Origin: JAOABV01 sp964473505
Lineage (GTDB): Bacteria > Hydrothermota > Tepidihabitantia > Tepidihabitantales > CAIPLT01
Length of the DNA stretch: 16,435 nucleotides
Direction: 5' to 3'
Assembly (NCBI GenBank): GCA_964473505.1
Contig: CAYYPG010000045.1
Location: forward strand, 1 to 16,435
Part shown: positions 7,746-14,763 of the stretch, piece by piece
Layout: the number at the start of each line of letters is the position of its first letter
Position numbering within the stretch: the stretch's first letter is position 1
Notes under the pieces: generated by a model
What the model was told of the DNA's origin: nothing
Databases searched by the model: none
The model's input: only the letters and a program-made list of their open reading frames with translations
Translations under genes and position numbers: made by a program

Positions 7746-9242
7746 GTGATTGTATCTTTTGTGGCTTCAGAAATTGCGCCGTTTTCTAAAACCGGCGGTT
7801 TAGCTGATGTGGTTGGTGCTTTACCGAAAGCACTTCGTCAAATTGATAACAACCTGGAGATAATTGCATTTTCACCCTATTATCGAATGGTTAAAAATTT
7901 CGTGGCTCAAAATAACAAGACGATTTTATCGCAGACAAACTGCGTTATCGAGAAAGCAATAAATTTCGAACCACTTAAGACAACAATATCGGTTAATCTC
8001 GGCCCTGAAACGAAAGAGATTCAACTCTACTGCAAACAGTTTGATGACAAGATTAAGTTTATTTTTATTGGCTGTGATGAATTTTTCGACCGGGGATATC
8101 TTTATGGTGATGAAAAAGGCGATTATCCGGATAATGCGCAACGATTTATTCTTTTTTCCAGGGCGGTATTAGCGGCATTGCTCAACTTACAAATAAAACC
8201 TGATATAATTCATTGTCATGATTGGCAAACGGCGTTAATTCCGTTATTTCTTAAGACAATCTACGCAGAGCAATTCCAATCAACCAAATCAGTTTTTACG
8301 ATTCATAACCTCGGCTATCAGGGAATTTTCCCGGCGAACATTTTCTCCTTGATGGCAGTACCCAAAGAAATCCTTTCACCTCAAGGCATTGAATATTATG
8401 GTCAAATTAATTTTCTCAAAGCCGGCATCATCTATGCGGATTTTGTGACGACGGTTAGTCCAACTTACGGCCAAGAGATTCAAACCCCAGAAAAAGGATT
8501 TGGACTAGATGGCGTTTTAAGAGAATATAAAAATAAATTGACTGGAATCCTTAACGGTATTGATTATGAAATCTGGAATCCGAGCACTGATGAATTTCTC
8601 AGTTCGAGTTTTGATATTACCAATATCAGCCGCAAAGCTAAAATTAAGCAAAAATTATATACCGAATTAAACTTAAAAGATTCGGACTGCCCATTAGCCG
8701 GCGTTATTACTCGGTTAGCCCAACAAAAAGGCATAGATTTAATTATCGAAGCAATTGAACCCATGGTTAATCTCGGAATCAATATTATAATTTTAGGCAA
8801 AGGCGATACGAAATATGAAAAGCAACTTTTAGAACTCAATACAAAATTTCCTGAATCTTTAAGTGTGATATTAGCGTTTGACGAACCCTTAGCCCATAGA
8901 ATCTACGCTGGAGCCGATTTTTTTCTGATTCCATCTCAATATGAACCTTGCGGACTAACTCAAATGATTGCTTTAAGATACGGCTCAATTCCTATTGGAT
9001 TTAAAACCGGAGGTTTAAAAGATACGATTCGCGATATCAGCGAAAACCCGGATACGGGTAACGGATTTTTATTTAATGAATACAATTCTAAAGCATTTTT
9101 AGCCAAAATCCAGCAGGCGGTCACGCTTTTTCAAAATAAAAGAAAGTGGAATAAAATTGTTCGCCAAGGAATGCAGGAAGATTTTTCGTGGACAAAATCT
9201 GCTAAGCAGTATTGGGAGTTATATCAAAAATTAATTAGTTAG
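7746..9242 (+). CDS. glgA: glycogen synthase, ADP-glucose type (GT5)
   Basis: This is a 498-residue GT-B fold glycosyltransferase of family GT5, cytoplasmic, which elongates alpha-1,4-glucan from ADP-glucose. The N-terminus shows the donor-binding KTGGLADVVGALP (residues 15-27). The middle shows 'HCHDWQTALIPLFLK', 'FTIHNLGYQGIFP' and 'LNGIDYEIWNP'. The C-terminal half shows 'GVITRLAQQKGIDLI' and the acidic-loop motif YEPCGLTQM with Glu near residue 400, followed by 'GFKTGGLKDTI'. All expected landmarks are intact, and the length is slightly above the usual ~480. The start is GTG at 7746 with GAAAGG (7734-7739) 6 nt upstream; ATGs at 7727 and 7732 are out of frame. It lies 56 nt after the GalT-family gene, probably in one transcript. 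Nearest-neighbour plant and bacterial starch synthases share this motif set, so the assignment is secure. Confidence 0.96.
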   Translation: MIVSFVASEIAPFSKTGGLADVVGALPKALRQIDNNLEIIAFSPYYRMVKNFVAQNNKTILSQTNCVIEKAINFEPLKTTISVNLGPETKEIQLYCKQFDDKIKFIFIGCDEFFDRGYLYGDEKGDYPDNAQRFILFSRAVLAALLNLQIKPDIIHCHDWQTALIPLFLKTIYAEQFQSTKSVFTIHNLGYQGIFPANIFSLMAVPKEILSPQGIEYYGQINFLKAGIIYADFVTTVSPTYGQEIQTPEKGFGLDGVLREYKNKLTGILNGIDYEIWNPSTDEFLSSSFDITNISRKAKIKQKLYTELNLKDSDCPLAGVITRLAQQKGIDLIIEAIEPMVNLGINIIILGKGDTKYEKQLLELNTKFPESLSVILAFDEPLAHRIYAGADFFLIPSQYEPCGLTQMIALRYGSIPIGFKTGGLKDTIRDISENPDTGNGFLFNEYNSKAFLAKIQQAVTLFQNKRKWNKIVRQGMQEDFSWTKSAKQYWELYQKLIS

Positions 9243-9339
9243 CAAAATTTTCGTATTGTTTCTTTAGAGATTTGGTTTATATTTAATTTTTGGTGGTGAG
9301 TTTAAGACTTTTGTGGAAATTGTTTTTTCTCTCTATAGG

Positions 9340-9380
9340 TGTGTTCTCCATTCTAACATAACTTGATTATGTTAAAACAC
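9340..9380. terminator. hairpin at the convergent glgA / transglutaminase junction
   Basis: TAACATAA (9354-9361) and TTATGTTA (9367-9374) form a perfect 8-bp stem with a 5-nt loop, with flanking GTGTT/AACAC (9340-9344, 9376-9380) that can extend it over a bulge. A T-rich tract (ATCTTTTTCTTT) follows on the + strand after 12 nt. It lies in the 234-nt gap between converging genes, so a weak bidirectional terminator is plausible, although the stem is AT-rich. Confidence 0.35.
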
Positions 9381-9476
9381 GAGAGTAGAAACATCTTTTT
9401 CTTTAAATCAATACTAAATTACACAAAATATTGTACATTATCTTTTATGATACTTTACTTTTTATTTCAGTTTTAG

Positions 9477-10889
9477 TTAGTGGAATTCTAAAACTTCAAT
9501 TTTTGCCTTGCCTACAATTTTTAATACTTTTGCTTGTTCATCCAACTCGCCTTCGGATAATTTGATATGTGTAGCATCCGCGGGAAATTGGCCAAAAGTC
9601 GGGTCAACCATAATCCATTTTCCTAAATAGACTTTATTCCAGGCATGATAAGCGAATTTACCTTCAATATAGACTAAACCCACACAAATCTGACAAGGAA
9701 TCCCTGCGGCCCGACATAACGCCGCAAACAATATTGCGTGTTCATTACAATCACCTTCTAAATTTTTTAAGACATCAACCGCGGAAGGTAATGAGGAAGT
9801 TGCACGCTTTTTAATATTAGCATAAACCCATTGAATAATTTTTTCAGTTATTGTAACAGCATTAGACTCTTGACCGATAATCTTACTTACTGTTTTCTTA
9901 ATTGCGTTATCATCGCTCTGAACATAGAGCGAAGATTTTAGTAGTTCCCTGTGTTCTGTGATGGGAAGCATTAAATCTTTGGGAAGTGGTTTGAAAGTAG
10001 TAATTTCGATAATTAGGGGATGATACTGAATTATGCGCTGTGTTTCATCGGCAATCATAAGGTCAGATAAATCCGCATCTGTAAGTTTTATTTTCAGATA
10101 TTGCAAAGCACGGGGGTTAGTAATTACCGTGTCAACCGCAATAGCAAATATCGAAAGTATATCCACTTTGCCAAAAGATTCTTCTTGGGATAATGCCTGC
10201 TCACGAGTTTCTTCAATCATCACCATTTCGGGTAAAGATATTTCTTTCTTACTGATGCCGTTTTCGTCAACCCAGGTAGTGGTTTTTAAGCCTAACATTG
10301 TTATCTCCACTTTAGACAATTTGTAGTTTTTATCGCCGAGCGAAATTAGTTCTTTACCTGATATTTTAATTTTTGCGTCAATGATTGATAAGGTGGTGGC
10401 ATCAAAGGCTTTTACGGATTGTTCTTGGTTTAGGGGAAATTTTTTCTTTATCGCAATTAACCCCAAAATTGATGATGGGTAGACAGGGAAATTAGCCTTT
10501 AATTGCGTTTGTTGGGTTGTGCCCGCACTATTAATTTCAATATTTAACAGTCCGTCTTCAATAATTTCTCCGGTCGCACTAAATACTCTTCCTCGGGAAT
10601 TGAAAGTAAACTCAAAGTTTTTAAGTGTGTAGTCGTTATTAATTAAACCCGAGAAATTTGAGACAACCTGCTCTTCTTGTCCCATCATCTTGAGATTCAT
10701 TCTAATTCGATTGGTCAATTTATAATAGCTTTTTGTTTTTTCTAAACGGAGAAACGAATAACCGATTTTTGCCTGTTTTAAATAAATACCCATCCATTGT
10801 TCTTCAATTAGATTTTTCGTAACTTTAGTTTTTGAAGAACAGAAAGTGATAAAAAATATCCACCACAATAAAATAAATTTAGTGTTCAT
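9477..10889 (-). CDS. exported transglutaminase-like cysteine protein
   Basis: From the ATG at 10889 the product has 470 residues. An in-frame TTG at 10916 would add nine residues, to 479, the numbering used here. The N-terminus MNTKFILLWWIFFITFCSS is a signal peptide with a Cys that could be a weak lipobox. Residues ~40-330 form an extended beta-rich region (GIYLKQAKIGYSFLRLEK...) seen in transglutaminase-like exported proteins. The C-terminal ~110 residues are the papain-fold transglutaminase core: Cys390 in GDCNEHA, His424 in YHAWNKVY and Asp438 in VDPTFGQ complete the triad. The fold supports peptidase or amide-crosslinking chemistry; the substrate is unknown. The gene sits downstream of a secreted hydrolase on the same strand, separated by 49 nt that contain a likely leaderless promoter. 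Confidence 0.87.
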   Translation of the reverse strand: MNTKFILLWWIFFITFCSSKTKVTKNLIEEQWMGIYLKQAKIGYSFLRLEKTKSYYKLTNRIRMNLKMMGQEEQVVSNFSGLINNDYTLKNFEFTFNSRGRVFSATGEIIEDGLLNIEINSAGTTQQTQLKANFPVYPSSILGLIAIKKKFPLNQEQSVKAFDATTLSIIDAKIKISGKELISLGDKNYKLSKVEITMLGLKTTTWVDENGISKKEISLPEMVMIEETREQALSQEESFGKVDILSIFAIAVDTVITNPRALQYLKIKLTDADLSDLMIADETQRIIQYHPLIIEITTFKPLPKDLMLPITEHRELLKSSLYVQSDDNAIKKTVSKIIGQESNAVTITEKIIQWVYANIKKRATSSLPSAVDVLKNLEGDCNEHAILFAALCRAAGIPCQICVGLVYIEGKFAYHAWNKVYLGKWIMVDPTFGQFPADATHIKLSEGELDEQAKVLKIVGKAKIEVLEFH

Positions 10890-10895
10890 ATTAAA

Positions 10896-10923
10896 AGCAT
10901 AGCGGAAATATGTCAAAAGTCAA
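10896..10923 (-). promoter_or_regulatory. promoter for a leaderless transglutaminase transcript
   Basis: On the minus strand TTGACT (10923-10918) is followed after 16 nt by TATGCT (10901-10896). A start 7 nt downstream would fall on the A of the ATG at 10889, giving a leaderless mRNA. The overlapping alternative TTGACA-17-TAATAT would place its -10 on the start codon and is less likely. Confidence 0.35.
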
Positions 10924-10938
10924 AATATTTCTTACAAT

Positions 10939-12096
10939 CTATCTTAACAGAATTATTTTGAATAATTTAGCATCAGAAGTTTGGATAAAATAGATTCCAT
11001 TTTTAAGGTTTTTGGCCGGATGCCAGACAGAAGGTGATTCAATTTCTCTGATTAATTGGCCAAAAGCATTAAATATTTTTACTGATTTATCACCTAAATT
11101 AATATAGCAAAAATCTCGGAACGGATTGGGGAAAAAATGATATTGATTATGGAAAAGAGGGTTTGCGTTATTCTCTGGAAAATCGCTTTGTGGACTACGA
11201 ATTTCGACCGTATCAAAAATCGATGTATGGATAACAGAATCACCATAACAAAACAGAAAGTTCCAAGCGCTTAAATCGTTATGTAGATAACGTTCAAAAT
11301 AAGCAGTCATATAACGTCGGCTGATTTTTTGCTGTAAATTACGGGATATGGTGGCAGTACCACCATTTTCCCAAAAGTATGAATAATCCATAAAATATCC
11401 GTGATTTGCTCCATAGATAACTGCAAATACTCCTGGTGCTGGTGCATTCTGCCAATAGGCTTGTCGGATTTGTTGCCAAGGTGCAATATTATCAACTGAA
11501 CCGGCTAAAATCATTTTCGGCAAATTTAGATGCTCCGAATGGGTTGCGGGAGTTGTTTGGGGACTAGCAAAAGAAACGACGGCTCGCAGTGTGTCTGTTA
11601 ATTTAAAAGTATCTGCTGCTAATAACACAATTCCCCCACCCATACTATGACCGACAAAACCCCAATTAAAGGCGTCTAATTTATTATAAAAGATATCACC
11701 GATTACAAAGTTTCGATTAGCAGTCCAGCGTGCCGCGTCAACCATTGAATGGGCTCGTGTATAATGCTCGGGCGTAGGAAAGGGATTAGAAAATGTTGGA
11801 AGCACGACAACGTAGCCCCAACTGGCTAAATGTTGAGCATAAGTATAATATCGATCAATACCCATTTGATAACCATGACCAAAAACAACAATCGGACAGG
11901 GTACTGCTGACTGAGGAATTTGATAATTAGAATCGGGATAGTATATTCTTGAATTAGTCATTGTCTCGTACTGACCAGGAATATGCTCAATCCGATAAGC
12001 CACAGAATATCGGCCCAGACTATCAAAAATAGGGGTTTGGGCATAAAGGACAAGACGAATGAACATTAGAAAAAATAAACAGCCTAATTTTAGCAT
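10939..12096 (-). CDS. secreted alpha/beta hydrolase with T9SS-like C-terminal tail
   Basis: This is a 385-residue exported protein. Residues 1-20 are a signal peptide (MLKLGCLFFLMFIRLVLYAQ). Residues ~45-275 form an alpha/beta hydrolase with nucleophile elbow GHSMGGG (Ser151), acid Asp202 in SVDNIAPW and base His232 in GANHGYF; the oxyanion region is VVFGHGYQMG. Elbow and acid motifs resemble cutinase/polyesterase and dienelactone-hydrolase-like enzymes (GHSMGGG, D..AP). Residues ~320-385 match the Por-type secretion tail: FFPNPFRD, VKIFNAFGQLIREIES, LKNGIYFIQT and a basic end KIILLR. That suggests surface display or release through a T9SS-like route, fitting the PorV-like protein encoded earlier. 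Esterase chemistry is likely; the substrate is unknown. No obvious ribosome site precedes the ATG. The transglutaminase-like gene follows 49 nt downstream. Confidence 0.87.
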   Translation of the reverse strand: MLKLGCLFFLMFIRLVLYAQTPIFDSLGRYSVAYRIEHIPGQYETMTNSRIYYPDSNYQIPQSAVPCPIVVFGHGYQMGIDRYYTYAQHLASWGYVVVLPTFSNPFPTPEHYTRAHSMVDAARWTANRNFVIGDIFYNKLDAFNWGFVGHSMGGGIVLLAADTFKLTDTLRAVVSFASPQTTPATHSEHLNLPKMILAGSVDNIAPWQQIRQAYWQNAPAPGVFAVIYGANHGYFMDYSYFWENGGTATISRNLQQKISRRYMTAYFERYLHNDLSAWNFLFCYGDSVIHTSIFDTVEIRSPQSDFPENNANPLFHNQYHFFPNPFRDFCYINLGDKSVKIFNAFGQLIREIESPSVWHPAKNLKNGIYFIQTSDAKLFKIILLR

Positions 12097-12422
12097 ATAG
12101 CAAAATTGTTGAGTCTGAAACTACTTTTAATCCTCATAGAGTTTACAGTGGATATTTACCGGATACAGAAAACATTAGTAGAATGTTATGGGGGTGGGTA
12201 ATTATAATGTGGCTATGCATAAATCAAATTAAAACACTCTTTTCTTGTCTTAGAAGCTTTTAATCTATTGAGAAACTAATTATTCGCTGTTTTTTAATAT
12301 TATTTTCCGTATCTACAATAATTAATCTAACAGTTTTGACCACTTTTTCATACACTCTACAATTTATAATCTCTTTTCAGGTTATCTGCCCCGAATATAT
12401 TCTATTTCTATTTATGAAAAAA
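12097..12422. other. non-coding stretch between hydrolase and tRNA-Leu
   Basis: This is about 325 AT-rich bases with no convincing gene. A 31-codon frame at 12355-12260 on the minus strand (GTG start) reads plausibly but has no ribosome site or family resemblance. I found no strong terminator or promoter. The T-run immediately after the tRNA (12417-12422 region) could help end its transcript. Confidence 0.5.
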
Positions 12423-12506
12423 TGCCGAAGGAGGGAGTTGAACCCTCATGCCCTTGCGGGCGGCGGATTTTGAGTCCGCTACGTCTCCCAGTTCCGTCAC
12501 TTCGGC
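12423..12506 (-). tRNA. tRNA-Leu (anticodon CAA)
   Basis: The minus strand folds as a class II tRNA of 84 nt. The acceptor stem is GCCGAAG (12506-12500) with CTTCGGC, and the discriminator is A (12423). The anticodon stem GCGGA/TCCGC carries loop CTCAAAA, giving anticodon CAA for leucine codon TTG. A long variable arm of about 15 nt (CCCGCAAGGGC core) is typical of tRNA-Leu. The T-arm is GAGGG-TTCAACT-CCCTC. CCA is not encoded. TTTTTT follows directly. An A discriminator and A37-A38 fit tRNA-Leu. Confidence 0.95.
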
Positions 12507-12516
12507 TCCAGTTTAG

Positions 12517-12566
12517 TTGCCGTTGTTTCGGTGAGGATTGTTTGTCCATCACCGTCTCTTTGGCAA
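12517..12566. other. imperfect hairpin upstream of tRNA-Leu
   Basis: TTGCC (12517-12521) pairs with GGCAA (12562-12566). Further in, CGGTGA (12529-12534) pairs with TCACCG (12549-12554). A symmetric 7 x 7 internal loop separates the stems. It lies 10 nt from the tRNA 5' end and may be a leader processed away with the pre-tRNA. Function is unknown. Confidence 0.3.
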
Positions 12567-12570
12567 TTTA

Positions 12571-12596
12571 TTAATATAATAATTTAATATAATAAT
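12571..12596. repeat. perfect 13-bp tandem duplication
   Basis: TTAATATAATAAT occurs twice head to tail (12571-12583 and 12584-12596), and related AT-only sequence continues on both sides. It lies about 65-90 nt upstream of the tRNA-Leu 5' end, where an AT-rich promoter or UP-like element would be expected for the minus strand. Confidence 0.6.
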
Positions 12597-12624
12597 ACTA
12601 ATATTTTCCATACGGTCAATAATT

Positions 12625-12780
12625 TTATGCAAAGAGATAGTATAAACGAACTCTAAAATTTCGCACATCACCAGTCTGCAGAATTAGTCGGCTTTTGATA
12701 TTAGTTTCTTTTTCCTTACAGGTTAGTCCAAGCCGCATTACCAAAGCAACCGCAAGAACCAATATCTTTTTACACAACAT
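12625..12780 (-). CDS. small lipoprotein-like ORF (51 aa), possibly truncated
   Basis: This is a 51-codon frame from ATG 12780 to TAA 12625. The N-terminus MLCKKILVLAVALVMRLGLTC has a basic n-region, a hydrophobic core and a Cys at residue 21, followed by polar CKEKETNIKS. That pattern is typical of a lipoprotein signal, although the lipobox (GLTC) is weak. The mature part (SRLILQTGDVRNFRV) recalls the first strands of FecR-like domains ('..GDV.V'), which would normally run far longer. It may therefore be a truncated relic. AAGAG lies 4 nt before the ATG (taagagaaaaATG). A weak promoter is at 12904-12932. The tRNA-Leu lies 118 nt downstream on the same strand. I do not recognise a family; a chance ORF is possible. 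Confidence 0.35.
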   Translation of the reverse strand: MLCKKILVLAVALVMRLGLTCKEKETNIKSRLILQTGDVRNFRVRLYYLFA

Positions 12781-12818
12781 TTTTTCTCTTATTCGGTTTT
12801 TAGATCTATCTGGTAAAT

Positions 12819-12831
12819 AGGCTCAAAGCCT
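12819..12831. other. short GC-containing hairpin before a T-run
   Basis: AGGCT (12819-12823) and AGCCT (12827-12831) form a 5-bp stem with a 3-nt loop, followed on the + strand by CGGAATTTTTT. It resembles a small terminator, but no + strand gene is visible to be terminated. On the minus strand it would fall in the leader of the small lipoprotein-like ORF. Confidence 0.2.
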
Positions 12832-12903
12832 CGGAATTTTTTCGATCTTTCCTGCTTAGATTCGTTAACACTTTTTCTGAAGTTCTTTTTATATTTAAGC
12901 TAT

Positions 12904-12932
12904 ATTTTACCATAATCACTAAATTAATACAA
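12904..12932 (-). promoter_or_regulatory. possible promoter for the small ORF and tRNA-Leu
   Basis: On the minus strand TTGTAT (12932-12927) is followed after 17 nt by TAAAAT (12909-12904), a 5/6 match to the -10 consensus with a poor -35. It would produce a leader of about 115 nt ahead of the 51-codon ORF, and the transcript could continue into the tRNA. Confidence 0.25.
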
Positions 12933-13060
12933 TATAAAAGAGTTTTATTTTTTGCTACTTTTGTGAGAATTGAGGATAGAAACTTATCAACTAAGAATCA
13001 GAAGGAAATTTAATAATCATTCGACATTACAATTTACCAGCAGGATTCGTTTTGTCCAGA

Positions 13061-13687
13061 TTAGTCTTTTGCATAATTAGTATTAGGGAGTTTACTCCAA
13101 ATTTCTTGTAAAAATACTTTTACTTTTAATAGTGCCTTTGCTCGATGACTAATCTTATTTTTTTCTGCTAATGGTATTTCAGCAAAGGTTTTATCATAAC
13201 CTTCGGGCATAAATACTGGGTCATAACCAAAACCACCTTCACCTTTGGGTGTTTCTATAATTACGCCCTGACACACACCTTCAAAAATCTGAGTAGAAAT
13301 TTTAAAAATCTTTGGAAACGCCAATGCACATACACAGCGAAACCGGGCTTGACGATTGGAGATGCCTTCTAAGAGTTTTAATAATTTGTTTACATTTTCC
13401 TCATAAGTTGCATGTTTACCGGCAAATCTTGCCGAGTAAACTCCTGGTTGTCCTTGTAAGGCATCAACTTCTAAACCAGTATCCTCACCTAAAGTTATTA
13501 ACCCAAATTTAGCCATCACCACTTCGGCTTTTTTCCGAGCATTCTCCTCCAGAGTTTTACCATCTTCGATAATTTCTAAATCAGGTGCAAATTCATTTAA
13601 TGACAATATTGTCCAATCAGGATTGCAGATAATTGCTTGAATCTCTTTTATCTTATCGCGGTTTTGGGAAGCGATGATTATTTTCAC
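13061..13687 (-). CDS. rdgB: XTP/dITP pyrophosphatase (Ham1/RdgB family)
   Basis: This 208-residue cytoplasmic enzyme hydrolyses non-canonical purine triphosphates (dITP, XTP, ITP) to the monophosphates, keeping deaminated purines out of DNA and RNA. The full family signature is present: IIASQNRDKIKEI at the N-terminus, TLEENARKKAE (~45-55), GEDTGLEVDAL with the catalytic/metal acidic residues (~67-77), PGVYSARFAG (~81-90), GEGGFGYDPVF (~149-159) and SHRAKAL near residue 180. Length is normal. The start is GTG at 13687, whose GTGA overlaps the TGA stop of manC by 4 nt, so translation is probably coupled to manC. It is the last gene of the DUF3108-manC-rdgB operon. No obvious intrinsic terminator follows. 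Confidence 0.95.
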   Translation of the reverse strand: MKIIIASQNRDKIKEIQAIICNPDWTILSLNEFAPDLEIIEDGKTLEENARKKAEVVMAKFGLITLGEDTGLEVDALQGQPGVYSARFAGKHATYEENVNKLLKLLEGISNRQARFRCVCALAFPKIFKISTQIFEGVCQGVIIETPKGEGGFGYDPVFMPEGYDKTFAEIPLAEKNKISHRAKALLKVKVFLQEIWSKLPNTNYAKD

Positions 13688-14757
13688 AGGTATCTAACTC
13701 CATCTTTACTTTGGCTGATTATCTTTATCAGTTCTTTTAATTCGGATGCTTTTTCTTTGCTGACAACTAAAAGCACATCGTCGGTTTGAACGATAATCAG
13801 ATTTTTAATACCCATTGTCGCAATTAAATTTTTATCACTGACAATAATTGAATCTTCGGTATCTTTATAATAAACTTTACCCCGAATCACATTGTTCGCA
13901 TTGTCTTTGGCAAAATGTCGTTCTAATGCTAACCAACTACCAACATCATCCCAAATAAAATTGGCTTTTACGACAATAATATTATAAGATTTTTCTAAAA
14001 CCGCATAATCAATTGAGGTTGCAGGTGCGTTCTTATATAAATCTTCCAGAACTTTCTTTTCTTGAGTCGTACCAATATATTTTTGAAAATCAATTAATTT
14101 TTCATAAAATTCCGGAAGATGTTCTTTTATTGCTTTAAGGATTGTGGAAATCCGCCACACGAACATACCACTATTCCAAAGATAAGTTTTGGCTCGTAAG
14201 TATTTTTGGGCTAAAGATAAATTCGGCTTTTCGACAAATCTTAAGCTGACATAACTAACCTGTTTATGTTCTTGGCGATATTCTTTGCCGATGTGAATAT
14301 AACCATAACCCGTTTCCGGAGATCTTGGCGGAATGCCAAAAGTTACCAGATAATCTTTTTGGGCGATTTCATAAGCAAATTTGACATCTTGGTAGAAGTC
14401 TGATTCGTTCTTAATTAAATGGTCTGAAGGCAAAACAATCATTGTGCCTTCGGAGTCAATTTTATCTAAATAGATTGCCGCCAAAGCAATTGCCGGTGCG
14501 GTATTTTTACCCATAGGTTCATAAATAATATTATTCTTAGGAATCGTTATCTGGGTAGTTAGGATTTTGCCCAGATTGGGAGGAATTACGAAAAATTGAT
14601 TTTTGGTCGGAACAATTTTCTTGATGCGTTTATGAGTCATTTGAAGTAATGAATCTTTACCAAAAAGCGAAATAAATTGTTTGGGAAAATAACTTCGGCT
14701 CTTAGGCCAGAAGCGTTCACCTTTACCCCCAGCAAGAATTACGGCATAGAGTTTCAT
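13684..14757 (-). CDS. manC: mannose-1-phosphate guanylyltransferase
   Basis: This 357-residue cytoplasmic nucleotidyltransferase makes GDP-mannose from mannose 1-phosphate and GTP, feeding glycan and lipopolysaccharide synthesis. The N-terminal nucleotide-binding signature is AGGKGERFWPKSR (residues 9-21) followed by PKQF. Further landmarks are MIVLPSDHLI (~110), 'GYGYIHIG', RFVEKPNLSLAQKYL, YLWNSGMFVWR, SIDYAVLEKS and WDDVGSW. It is the short form without the C-terminal phosphomannose isomerase domain. The ATG at 14757 is preceded by AAGGAG (14772-14767) at 9 nt, which lies within the last codons of the upstream DUF3108 gene (gap 6 nt). The stop overlaps the rdgB start by 4 nt. The related glucose-1-phosphate and other sugar nucleotidyltransferases lack this motif combination. 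Confidence 0.94.
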   Translation of the reverse strand: MKLYAVILAGGKGERFWPKSRSYFPKQFISLFGKDSLLQMTHKRIKKIVPTKNQFFVIPPNLGKILTTQITIPKNNIIYEPMGKNTAPAIALAAIYLDKIDSEGTMIVLPSDHLIKNESDFYQDVKFAYEIAQKDYLVTFGIPPRSPETGYGYIHIGKEYRQEHKQVSYVSLRFVEKPNLSLAQKYLRAKTYLWNSGMFVWRISTILKAIKEHLPEFYEKLIDFQKYIGTTQEKKVLEDLYKNAPATSIDYAVLEKSYNIIVVKANFIWDDVGSWLALERHFAKDNANNVIRGKVYYKDTEDSIIVSDKNLIATMGIKNLIIVQTDDVLLVVSKEKASELKELIKIISQSKDGVRYL

Positions 14758-14763
14758 AATTAT

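Noticed and set aside
10033..10326. 97-codon + strand frame inside the transglutaminase-like gene
   Set aside because: It lies wholly antisense to a gene with an intact catalytic triad and a strong signal peptide, and has no recognisable domain.
10887..10916. TTGACA-17-TAATAT on the minus strand before the transglutaminase gene
   Set aside because: Its -10 would overlap the start codon, so the transcript would begin inside the gene. The overlapping TTGACT-16-TATGCT fits the ATG better.
12260..12355. 31-codon minus-strand frame (GTG start) between hydrolase and tRNA-Leu
   Set aside because: The residues read plausibly (VRLIIVDTENNIKKQRI), but there is no ribosome site, no homology I recognise, and the length is within chance.
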